Assembly (NCBI GenBank): GCA_005116965.1
Contig: SWDG01000007.1
Span: forward strand, 70,320-134,319
Source: Nitrospira sp.
GTDB lineage: Bacteria > Nitrospirota > Nitrospiria > Nitrospirales > Nitrospiraceae
Direction: 5' to 3'
Length of the DNA: 64,000 bases
Both the position numbers and the translations under genes were made by a program. Below are positions 40,414 to 49,500 of the stretch, piece by piece. Below the pieces are notes generated by a model. The model had not been told where the DNA came from, did not search any database, and saw only the letters and a program-made list of their open reading frames with translations. How positions within the stretch are numbered: position 1 is the first letter of the stretch; every line of letters starts with the position of its first letter.

Positions 40414-42684
40414 ATGGATTCCGATGGGCTCTCGACCGTTCCGCGTCAAATGCAGGCGCTCTATGCAGACGTTATTGTACCCCGCCATATTGCAAAGGCC
40501 TTCACCTATCTCGTCCCTCCCACTTTAGCTCAGACCCTAGCAATAGGGCACCGCGTCCTCGTCCCGTTTGGACGTATTGTGCTGGAAGGGGTCGTCATCT
40601 CCCTGAGTCACCACCTTGCGACCGAGATAAAATCCACTTCCCTTAGAGAGATCCGCTCCCTCGCTCACGCCGGGCAAACTTCTGCACTGTCTCCGGCGCT
40701 GTTCGAACTCTCTCGCAAGATCGCAGAGCATTACGTTGCACCCTGGGGCCAGTGTCTTCGACTCATATTGCCCTCGCTGGCAACGCGAAAAACCTCCCCC
40801 GCGCGATACATCGTCACTCCACAGGGTTGCGCGGCACTGGAAGCCGGCCTTTGTCCAGACGATCTGAGACCGATTTTGGACCGAATTGCCCGACGAACTC
40901 TAGGGATTCTGGCCTCCACACTTCAAGCAACTAGACAGGGAAACACCGTGCGGGGGATCGACGCCCTCATCAACAAGTCCTGGGTCACACTCATACCTTC
41001 GAACAACGCCAACGTTGAGTCCCAAAAGCCACATAGGACACCCACCGCAGGCGAGTCTGATCGTCGAGTGCCAGAAGATGGCATTCTGCCCACTGACACA
41101 CCTCCAAAGATCGACTCCTCATGGAAAGCGCATATTGCTCACTGCCTCCAAAACAATCACATGAAAAAGCTCGTGCTCCACGCTTCATGGGAACACCGAC
41201 TCCACCGACTTGCCGACGCCATTCAGCAAACCCACTCAATGAAGCGATCCGCTCTAGTTCTCACCGGCGAGATCGCGAAAGCATCCTGGTTGACACAACA
41301 GCTCGCAAGACTCACTGGCCTCCAGATTACCCTCGCGCACCCATCTTCACAATCCGCTCGATGGCCACAGAACCAGGGGCAGACTCCCTCGGTAGTCGTA
41401 GGAACCCGTTCGGCCATATTTTTGCCGCTTCAATCGATCGGGCTCATCTGGGTGGAGGGAGAAGAGGACCCTGCCCTGAAAGAGCCTCAGGAGCCTCGCT
41501 ATCATGCCAGAGAGGTGGCTAGCTTGAGAGCGGAGAGCGAGCACGCGCTCGTTGTGCTGGCATCCGCTCATCCATCCCTTGAATCGAGGTTCGATACCGA
41601 AGCTGAGATCCATCACGTGCCACAAGACGTGGCTCTTCAACCTACGATTGAGCTCGTTGACCTCCACAACGAGTCAGCACGGACCCTCTTGAGCCACAGG
41701 CTCATCCGGGCAATGCACGACGCCCTACAGAACCGTGTCAAGATCCTGCTCTTTCTTAACAGGAAAGGATACGCCGGGACCTTGGTGTGTCGAGACTGTG
41801 GCTGGGTCCCTCGTTGCGAGTCCTGTATCGTGCCGCTGACCTATTATCGTGAAGCTGGCAGGTTGACTTGCCGCTACTGTGGTAAGGCAGATCGGTTGCC
41901 CGACCTCTGTCCTTCGTGCTGTACTCCCCATATAAGTCCTGTTGGTGGTGGCACCGAGCGTGTTGAAACCGAAGTTCGTCGTATATTCCCACAAGCCAAC
42001 GTCGCCCGGCTCGATGGTGATACGCTCCGGCATTCGGCGTCTGCTCAGGCTCTGCGGGAAGGTGCCAGGTCAGGTGTGTGGGATGTTCTTATCGGGACCC
42101 AAGCACTGTTTAGCCGAGAGCCACTGCCCCGCTACGGCTTGGTGGGGATCCTTCAGGCAGATTCCGGGTTACACGTCTCAGACTTTCGAGCGGCTGAGCG
42201 GACCTATCACCTGCTGATTGATGCTACCAACCTAGCATGTCCGGCGTCCGCCGGAGGTCGAGTCATCGTACAGACGCGCCTTCCTGCACATCATGCTGTA
42301 CAGGCCTTAATCTCCGGAGATCCCAATCAATTTTACAATGAAGAATTCACGGCACGCCAGCTTCTTCATTATCCTCCCATCTGTCACCTAGCTGATCTTT
42401 CGGTAACTGGGCAAAACCTAAGAACCGGCGAAGAGGCCGCCACGCGATGGGGTGCAGACCTAGAACAGAACGCACATGATCAGAAGCCGCTGATTGTTTT
42501 AGGACCCGTCCCCGCAATGCGCAGGCCTTCCAAAGGCCGTCAGCAGTATCGTCTCTTGGTAAAGGGAACGGATCGCATCGCCCTTAGCCGCCGGATCCAT
42601 GACTCCGTCCAGAATATGGAGCGAGAGTACCGAAAAGGACAGATCAAATTCCTGGTCGACATCGACCCGGTCGAGAATGGATAA
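40414..42684 (+). CDS. priA: PriA-like primosomal protein N' with degenerate helicase motifs
   Basis: About 756 aa; ATG 40414 or 40450 could be the start. The N-terminal DNA-binding domain (ADVIVPRHIAKAFTYLVPPT, IGHRVLVPFGRIVLEGVVIS) and the zinc region (CRDCGWVPRCESC and CRYCGKADRLPDLCPSC, eight Cys) are intact. The ATPase motifs are lost: Walker A GVTGSGKT is replaced by ASWEHRL, DEEH by VEGEED, SATPS by SAHPS, and the motif VI QVAGRAGR by DATNLACPAS. Other helicase-fold landmarks remain (VVVGTRSAIFLPLQSIGLIW, LLFLNRKGYAG, GGGTERVETEVRRIFPQANV). It probably acts as a fork-binding or loading scaffold without translocation, as annotated for actinobacterial PriA. Confidence 0.88.
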   Translation: MDSDGLSTVPRQMQALYADVIVPRHIAKAFTYLVPPTLAQTLAIGHRVLVPFGRIVLEGVVISLSHHLATEIKSTSLREIRSLAHAGQTSALSPALFELSRKIAEHYVAPWGQCLRLILPSLATRKTSPARYIVTPQGCAALEAGLCPDDLRPILDRIARRTLGILASTLQATRQGNTVRGIDALINKSWVTLIPSNNANVESQKPHRTPTAGESDRRVPEDGILPTDTPPKIDSSWKAHIAHCLQNNHMKKLVLHASWEHRLHRLADAIQQTHSMKRSALVLTGEIAKASWLTQQLARLTGLQITLAHPSSQSARWPQNQGQTPSVVVGTRSAIFLPLQSIGLIWVEGEEDPALKEPQEPRYHAREVASLRAESEHALVVLASAHPSLESRFDTEAEIHHVPQDVALQPTIELVDLHNESARTLLSHRLIRAMHDALQNRVKILLFLNRKGYAGTLVCRDCGWVPRCESCIVPLTYYREAGRLTCRYCGKADRLPDLCPSCCTPHISPVGGGTERVETEVRRIFPQANVARLDGDTLRHSASAQALREGARSGVWDVLIGTQALFSREPLPRYGLVGILQADSGLHVSDFRAAERTYHLLIDATNLACPASAGGRVIVQTRLPAHHAVQALISGDPNQFYNEEFTARQLLHYPPICHLADLSVTGQNLRTGEEAATRWGADLEQNAHDQKPLIVLGPVPAMRRPSKGRQQYRLLVKGTDRIALSRRIHDSVQNMEREYRKGQIKFLVDIDPVENG

Positions 42685-42686
42685 GA

Positions 42687-43169
42687 CTACCGGCCTTTCT
42701 TCTTTTTGTTCGACCGGGAAGTTGGTACTGTCACAACCTGCTCCTCTAATAGGGCCGGATCCAGCTTGCGTGCTCGTTTAAACAGGCCGTAAGAAAACGA
42801 AATCCAAAACACAGATGCGAAGAGACCCAACACGACGGCTGAGAGGATCGTTCCCATCTCAGATTCGGGAAGTGAGTCAGCCTGGTCTCTGAGTTGAATC
42901 ATCAACACCACAGGCCAGGCAAAGCTTTCCAGGCCGAGCAACAAGGTAGACCAAGCCCATAGTCCCGTGATCGACTCCGCCATGAACCATAAAAGCAGCC
43001 CTACGCTCAGGGCCCATCCAACCACGAGGGCTGGCGCGACAGTCCCCCCCCAGATGAGCCAGAACCCGACGGCAGTCACGAGAGTCCCCAGAGACAGATT
43101 GAGCACTATCATGATGGGCATGATCCAGGCATGGCAGGCAAGTCTGACCGGACCCTGTCGTGATGTCAA
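42687..43169 (-). CDS. Four-span membrane protein of unknown function
   Basis: 160 aa with four predicted helices (IMPIMIVLNLSLGTLVTAVG, ALVVGWALSVGLLLWFMAES, WSTLLLGLESFAWPVVLMIQ, ILSAVVLGLFASVFWISFSY) and a Lys-rich cytoplasmic end (SRSNKKKKGR). I do not recognise a family. It ends 2 bp from the convergent priA stop and follows a receiver gene on the same strand, so it may belong to the signalling operon. Confidence 0.72.
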   Translation of the reverse strand: MTSRQGPVRLACHAWIMPIMIVLNLSLGTLVTAVGFWLIWGGTVAPALVVGWALSVGLLLWFMAESITGLWAWSTLLLGLESFAWPVVLMIQLRDQADSLPESEMGTILSAVVLGLFASVFWISFSYGLFKRARKLDPALLEEQVVTVPTSRSNKKKKGR

Positions 43170-43202
43170 TGTGAAGCGCGTTGAGCGTACCCGGCGAGTT
43201 CT

Positions 43203-43574
43203 CTAGACGGCCAGTTCAGCAGCAACCGCATCGAGGAGAACGTTCAGCTCGAATGGCTTGTGAAGCGTCCGCCTGGCTCCAAACATCTTTGCAACATCCA
43301 ATAAATCGAGGACGCCGATCGTATCACTTGCCCCTGTCATCGCGATCACACGCGTATCGGGAAACTCCCGGCGAAGCGTCATGATGGCTTCGAGTCCATC
43401 TTGATCTGGCATGAGAAGATCCATGATGACAAGATCCGGCGATTTAGCCCGATACCGCTCCACTCCCTCTTTCCCATTAGAGGCCTCTTCGACCTCGTAG
43501 CCAGCCTGCTCCAAGGTTTCTCGGATGAGCTGACGAACTTGGTCTTGATCATCAACCACGAGGACTGACGGCAT
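43203..43574 (-). CDS. Stand-alone response-regulator receiver protein
   Basis: 123 aa from the ATG with GAGG upstream (MPSVLVVDDQDQVRQLIRET); the longer open frame overlaps the kinase and is rejected. Receiver residues are complete: D8-D9, phosphoacceptor D52 (LVIMDLLMPDQDG), switch Thr (VIAMTG) and Lys (LHKPFELN). It overlaps the 3' end of the hybrid kinase by 23 bp, so it is co-translated and the likely target. A close paralogue is at 12204-12566. Confidence 0.92.
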   Translation of the reverse strand: MPSVLVVDDQDQVRQLIRETLEQAGYEVEEASNGKEGVERYRAKSPDLVIMDLLMPDQDGLEAIMTLRREFPDTRVIAMTGASDTIGVLDLLDVAKMFGARRTLHKPFELNVLLDAVAAELAV

Positions 43575-45696
43575 CCGACACCTCAATCGATATTCTTGAT
43601 GGTTCTGGGCCAGAGTTGGCCGGCGCACCCGTAGTTTCCGGATAACTGGGAGACTGGTCCAAGGCCCGACGGATGGCATACGCCAGCTCATGCAACGTGA
43701 GCGGTTTGAGGAGGCATTCTGTCATGCCCTGCGAAGAGACGTCGTCCAGACCAGGTACACCATGTGACCCGCTGCAGAGAATGACGGAGAGATCCGGACG
43801 AAGTTTCCGACATTCTCGTGCTAGACGATCCCCACTCATGCCAGGCATCATCCGATCGGTCATTAGCAAGTCGAACCGTGTGGGCTCAACTTGAAAGATC
43901 TCCAAGGCTTCTACGGCTGTTCTACAAACTACTGGATGGTAGCCAAGAGATGTCAGCACCTCTCTTCCAAAACGGGCCACGGCGTCTTCGTCATCGACGA
44001 ATAAGATACATTCGTGTCCATGAGGAAGGGGATCATCCTGTTGAGCCGCTGATGGGGCACAAGCCCCGAGAACAGGGAGGTAGGCCGATACGGTCGCACC
44101 GGTGCCAATGTGGCTCTCAACCGCCAAGGTACCGCCATGCGCCGACACGATACCGTAGACGACCGCGAGCCCCATACCCTGTTCCTCGCTGACAGCCTTG
44201 GATGTCGCAAGCGAGTCGACCAATCGACTGATGCTCTGGGGGTCTAAGCCCTCGCCCGTATTCCGAGCACTCAAGCAGACATACCTTCCAGCAGGGAGTC
44301 GACCGGAGGGCATGATTTGATCGGTGACAAACTCCCTGTTCTGAAGCTGAACATCGAGGACTCCTCCCGTCTTCTGCATTGCACGGACGGCGTGATCGAC
44401 CAGATGGAAAATCATCTCATGCATCTGCATGGCATTGGCCGAAATCGGGTTGGTCGCACCCGCAATCTGCGTTCTGAGTTCAATCCACAGGGGGATCGTG
44501 GGACGAAGGAACCTGAGGGATTCTTTTGCCAAGGAGTGGAGTAACAATGGACATCGACCGTGGTCGTTCTGCCCACCGAAGGCCAGCAACTGTTGGATCA
44601 GTTCACGAGATTTTTGGGCCGCCGCCACCACTTGCCCGACATGGCGATGCGACTTCGTCTCAGCCGGAATCAACGGAAGCGCCAACTCACTGAAGCCGAG
44701 CACGGCCGTGAGACCATTATTCAACTCGTGAGCGATACCGCCGGCAAAGGCGCCGATCGCGTCCATTCGTGCTGTCTCACGCCAACGGGCCTTGACGTTT
44801 TTACGATCGGTCACATTGACGACCGTCCCGAGCGTACGGACCGGTTGCCTCGAGGAACCATCGCCATCAAACGACGTCAGAGAACGAAGACTGATGTGCC
44901 GCATGGCGCCGTCTGGTCTGATGAGACGATACTCGATCTCATGCAGGCCATCGCCTGTCATAGCACAGGCTCGTTGTACCGTAGAGACCACGCGGTCCCG
45001 ATCATCGGGATGAACGAGTTCAAGGTAACGCTGCCAGGAAGCTGGCTCATCGGTACCGACGCCGGAGATATCCCGTAGGATCGGTGACCAAGAGAGAGAA
45101 TCTGTCCGGTGATCATGTTCAAAGAACCCAACCTGCCCGACCTGCACGGCAAGATCAAGTCGCGCCTCGCTATCCCGGAGCGCCTGTTCGACCTGCCGAC
45201 GCGCGGCGATAGCATCGCCCTGGGTCTTCTCAGGCGCTTCTGTGATCTGCCCAAGTTGTGATACTTCGCTCATCGTCCAAACAACCGACCTCACCCGACC
45301 CAGGCGGTCTTTCACCGGTGACAGCGAGACATCACTCCAAAATGAGGTGCCGCTCTTGTGGTAATGACAGATCCGTACACGACACGCCCATCCATCCTGG
45401 AGAGCCATCGCAAGCTTTTCCATTGAGGCCCGATCTGTATCCATCCCGGTCAAGATCGACGTCGTTTGACCGATCACTTCCTGCTCGGCATAGCCGGTCA
45501 GTACCAGGAAGGCCGGATTGACATAGATGATGGGATGATGAGACACCCTCGCATCCGTCACGAGCACACTGCAATTCGCCGCTGCGATGACGGTTGAATT
45601 CAGAATGTTCTCTTGGCGTTGTCGAAGCAGTATCCAAAGAACACAACTAAGAGACAGGAGCAACCCTAGGAAGAGACCAGCAACCATGCGGGACAA
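43552..45696 (-). CDS. Membrane-anchored PAS-PAS hybrid histidine kinase with atypical ATP-binding boxes
   Basis: 714 aa. One N-terminal membrane helix (MVAGLFLGLLLSLSCVLWIL) is followed by two PAS domains (~30-150 and ~180-298, the second PAS_3-like with LELVHPDDRDRV and EIEYRLIRPDGAMRHISLRS). HisKA carries H323 (GGIAHELNNGLTAVLGFSEL), then a HATPase-like domain, then a receiver with D614 (LLMTDRMMPGMSG). The N-box Asn is His435 (HLVDHAVRAM) and the G1 Asp is Asn479 (SARNTGEGLDPQ), while G2 (EQGMGLAVVYGIV) is kept. ATP use may be weak or absent, leaving receptor or phosphatase roles. It overlaps the downstream receiver gene. Confidence 0.9.
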   Translation of the reverse strand: MSRMVAGLFLGLLLSLSCVLWILLRQRQENILNSTVIAAANCSVLVTDARVSHHPIIYVNPAFLVLTGYAEQEVIGQTTSILTGMDTDRASMEKLAMALQDGWACRVRICHYHKSGTSFWSDVSLSPVKDRLGRVRSVVWTMSEVSQLGQITEAPEKTQGDAIAARRQVEQALRDSEARLDLAVQVGQVGFFEHDHRTDSLSWSPILRDISGVGTDEPASWQRYLELVHPDDRDRVVSTVQRACAMTGDGLHEIEYRLIRPDGAMRHISLRSLTSFDGDGSSRQPVRTLGTVVNVTDRKNVKARWRETARMDAIGAFAGGIAHELNNGLTAVLGFSELALPLIPAETKSHRHVGQVVAAAQKSRELIQQLLAFGGQNDHGRCPLLLHSLAKESLRFLRPTIPLWIELRTQIAGATNPISANAMQMHEMIFHLVDHAVRAMQKTGGVLDVQLQNREFVTDQIMPSGRLPAGRYVCLSARNTGEGLDPQSISRLVDSLATSKAVSEEQGMGLAVVYGIVSAHGGTLAVESHIGTGATVSAYLPVLGACAPSAAQQDDPLPHGHECILFVDDEDAVARFGREVLTSLGYHPVVCRTAVEALEIFQVEPTRFDLLMTDRMMPGMSGDRLARECRKLRPDLSVILCSGSHGVPGLDDVSSQGMTECLLKPLTLHELAYAIRRALDQSPSYPETTGAPANSGPEPSRISIEVSDAVSPRG

Positions 45697-45792
45697 CCTC
45701 CCCGTGTGCGCACGCGGAGTAGTTATGGATACTAATAATTTGGTGCTACACTACATGAAGCATGAGCGGAATGCCCAGGGATGAAGGGTAGC

Positions 45793-45812
45793 TGCAAAAC
45801 TAAATTTTTGCA
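45793..45812. terminator. AT-rich hairpin downstream of the LuxR-type regulator
   Basis: TGCAAAA pairs with TTTTGCA around a short loop. It lies 32 bp beyond the stop of the LuxR-type regulator on the minus strand and ahead of the hybrid kinase gene. It is too short to be sure it is a terminator. Confidence 0.35.
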
Positions 45813-45843
45813 CCTAAAAGCAGTAGATCCGAATGTTGGTCGC

Positions 45844-46500
45844 TCATCCTTGCCGTTTCACAAAAAAGGCAGCCGCTTGCGCACGCCGAGTGATGCGAAG
45901 CTTTTGAAAGACGTTTGCCAAGTAGTTCTTCACGGTCTTGTCGCTGAGCCCGAGCGCAGCGGCAATTTCCTTGTTGGTCTTTCCCTCGGCAACCAACGCA
46001 ACGACTCGTTCTTCCTGAGTGGACAGTTGGTCCGTACCAGAGGTTGCTGGCAGATCGTGAAGCCCTCTCAGCCACCGCAGAGCCCGTTCCGTCACATGAG
46101 CGTCCAAGATCGATTGACCTTTCGCCACCGAGCGGATGGCTTCGAGCAAGGCGGGTGAATCGATTTCTTTAAGGACATAGCCATGAGCGCCGGCGAGCAC
46201 GGCGGCGAGCACGGAGTCGTCGTCAGCATAGGAGGTCAGGAAAATGACCCGTGTCCCCGGCAGCGCTCCGAGAATCTCCCGACAGGCATCGACACCAGAC
46301 CCATCCGGTAGTCGGACATCCATCAAGATCACGTCGGGCTTCACCCTCTGCGCTTGTTGGACGGCCTCCGCCATGGTGCCCGCTTCCCCGATAACCGCGA
46401 TGCCCTGGGTTTGGCCGAGCACCGTCCGCAGTCCCACGCGAATCACCTCATGATCATCGACAAGCAGCACACGAATAACGTGAGTTTTAGTTGTGAGCAT
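45844..46500 (-). CDS. NarL/LuxR-family DNA-binding response regulator
   Basis: 218 aa. Receiver with D15-D16 and phosphoacceptor D61 (VILMDVRLPDGSGVDACREI), switch Thr (VIFLTSYADD) and Lys (GYVLKEID). A LuxR HTH follows at ~155-215: LSTQEERVVALVAEGKTNKE, IAAALGLSDKTVKNYLANVF, QKLRITRRAQAAAFF. Its start overlaps the end of the giant PAS kinase by 14 bp, and that kinase has the HisKA_3 type that pairs with NarL/DegU regulators, so they are a two-component pair. Target genes unknown. Confidence 0.94.
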   Translation of the reverse strand: MLTTKTHVIRVLLVDDHEVIRVGLRTVLGQTQGIAVIGEAGTMAEAVQQAQRVKPDVILMDVRLPDGSGVDACREILGALPGTRVIFLTSYADDDSVLAAVLAGAHGYVLKEIDSPALLEAIRSVAKGQSILDAHVTERALRWLRGLHDLPATSGTDQLSTQEERVVALVAEGKTNKEIAAALGLSDKTVKNYLANVFQKLRITRRAQAAAFFVKRQG

Positions 46501-49500
46501 AATGAGTATCCTTTGGAAGATCGAGTGAGATCCTCGTCCCCTTGTCTGGTTTCGACTGGATGGCGAACAAGCCCCTGACTTTTTGAGCCCGTGCCGCCAT
46601 GTTGACTAATCCATGGCCAACCCCCTGAACTGAGCGGGTACTAAACCCGATGCCGTCATCCGTCACAGCCAGACGATCAGAGCGGATGAGATCCCGAAGC
46701 GAGACGGTGATCTGTTTGGCGCGGCTGTGGCGCAACGCATTACTCACCCCTTCCCGTACGATGTTGATGATATGGAGTGCCTGTTCGGTGGAAAGCCGCC
46801 GTGCGGCCTCGTCGTCGATTCTGACCCGACATCTGGTGGAAGAAGAGATGGACATCGTTTCGACCATCGTCCGCAAGGCGGTCGAAAAGTCTCCACCCTG
46901 CAACACTTGAGATTCGAGGCCGGCAATGAAATTCCGGACTTCCGTCATGACCTGGTTGAGCTGCCTAATGGCATGATCCAGTGCCACCATAAACTTCTTC
47001 GCCACAGGATCGCGTCGCTTCCTGATCAGTGGCTTACACGCTTCTAACCCAAGTCCAACAGCATACAGGGATTGGAGAATACCATCATGGAGGTCTTGAC
47101 TGATCCGCTCTCGTTCTTGAAGTGCGGCGCTCAAATCTCGTTCACGTTGTACGAGAATCTCCTCCATCCGTTTGCGCTCCGTGATATCCGTCGCGGCACC
47201 CAGCACCATGTGAACCTGTCCTTGATCGTCGAAAATCGGCCTCTTAACCGTCTGTAACCATCGCGTCTTTCCCCCGGCATCGGTGATCCTTTCCTCCGGG
47301 ATGAACCGATCTCTCCCGGAATAGATCACCTCAAGATCGCTCCGCCGAAAGAACTCTACCTCTTCGGCATTTGCATTGAAGTCGGAATCCGATTTCCCGA
47401 TCAGCTCTTCCACCGTCGTGCCATACCAATCAGCCACAGCCTTGTTGGCCACCGTAAAACGACCGTCGCGATCCTTGGCAAAGATGAGGTCGGGATCGGT
47501 GTCGATGACCTGTCGCAAGAATGTATGGGAGCGACGGAGCTCGGCTTCAGCCCGCTTTCGCTCTGCAACGTCTCGCATGATCATGCAGGCGTACTCTTTC
47601 CCTTCATGTTGCAGATAATTGACCGTCACGTCCGTCTGCAAGACGAGTCCAGTTCGTGACCAAAACTTCGCATCGAATGTTAACGCGCCCTGCTGTTTGA
47701 GATAATTCCAATGAGTCACCCACCGCTCTACGGGGAAATTTGGGTCAATATCGTGGACCGTCATGGCCAGCAGTTGCTCGCGTGAGTACTCCAACATGTG
47801 GCATGCGGTATCATTGACGCTGAATATTCGAGCGTTGGGGTCTAGCCACAAGATTGCCTCGACGGCTTGATCCACGGAGAACTGGGTCAACCGTAGCGCT
47901 CGTTCCAGGCGCTTGCTCTCAGTGATATCGTCGCCAACCGTCACACTGCACTGCTTGCCATTCAACTCGATCAGTTCCGATGACAGCACGCACTGGCGCT
48001 CCTCGCCGCTCTTGCTTCGTAGTGTCACTTCCACATTGCGGACCGATCTCTGGTGTTTCAACAGTTCGAGATAACGGTCCCGTGCCTCAGTCGAGGGCCA
48101 GATTCCTATTTCTTGTGTCGTGTGTCCTACAACTTCTTCTTTACGATAGGCGAACAGCTGACACGCGGCATCATTGGCGTCGATCACTCGACCAGAGTCC
48201 AGCTCGCTAATGACGACCGGATGGGGACTGGCTTGGAACGCCTTCGCAAAACGCTCTTCGCTCATGCGAAGCGCTTCCTCGGCTTGCTTGCGTTCCGTGA
48301 TGTCGTTAGCAACAGTCACTACACAGAGCGTTCCGTTGAGCTCTGCAAGATCAGCGGAGGTCAGAAAGTAGCGCAACGCGCCCGATTTGGCCTTTAACAC
48401 AAACTCCATGTTCCGCACCGGCTGCCCAGCTTTCAAGCGCTCGATGACCCGCACTCTCTCTTCGAGATTAGGCCAGATACCTAGTATCAACGTGGTGTTT
48501 CCGATTACTTCTTCTCGACGAAAACCGAACACGTCAAGACAGGCATCGTTCACCTCAATACATCGGCCCGTTGCTGCCTCCGTGATTCCGATCGGATGAG
48601 GACTTGTTCGGAAGGCTTTGGAGAATCGTTCTTCGCTTTCCCGTAGGGCTTGCTCAGCCTGCTTACGCTCGGTGACATCGAAGATCGCGCCATCGAGGAA
48701 ACGCACGTCGCCATTCGAGGTAAACACCCCCTGCCCTTTTTCATAAACCCACCGGACGGTACCATTCGCCTGGATGAGGCGGTACTCGATGACATATGGA
48801 CGGTGCTCCTGCAAGCTCGTCCAGGTCGCCTCCTCCACCAACTGGCGATCATCTGGGTGAATCACACTGGCGTAGGAGCGGGTGTGGTTGGCGATGAACT
48901 CCGTGGCTGGATATCCGACGATGTTCTCAATCGCATTGCTGAGATAAGACATCGTCCACTCCCTGTCCACGGCGCAGCGATAGATTGCTCCTGGAATATT
49001 TGCAACCAGGGTGCGGAACCGTGCCTCGCTCTCGGACAATGATCGTTCCGCTTGCTTGCGCTCCGTGATATCGACGGTGGCACCGATGAGGTGCGTCAAT
49101 TGTCCCTTTCGATCTCGGACGGCTTGAGCTCGTACGTCACCCCAGACGATAGAACCGTCTTTCTTTATGTGGCGCAGCTCGTAGTGAGAGGACTCTACCG
49201 CTCCGCTTTGGACCAATTCCCAGTTCTTCATAGCGATCGGCTGGTCCTCCGGACAGACCAAGTTCAGCCACTCATAGGGATCCGTGGAGAGTTCTTCGGG
49301 AGCATAGCCAAGGAGGGCTTTGAGATTAGCATCTGCGTGGTATTCACCTGCGATGACATCCAATTCCCAAACCCCCACCTTGCCAATAGCCGTAGCTCGC
49401 GCGTAGCGTTCCTGGCTGGCCTGCAGCTCTGCGGTCCGCTCGGTCACCTTGCGCTCCAATTCATCATGCGCTTTCCGAAGGGCTTCTTCTGCCCGTTTGC

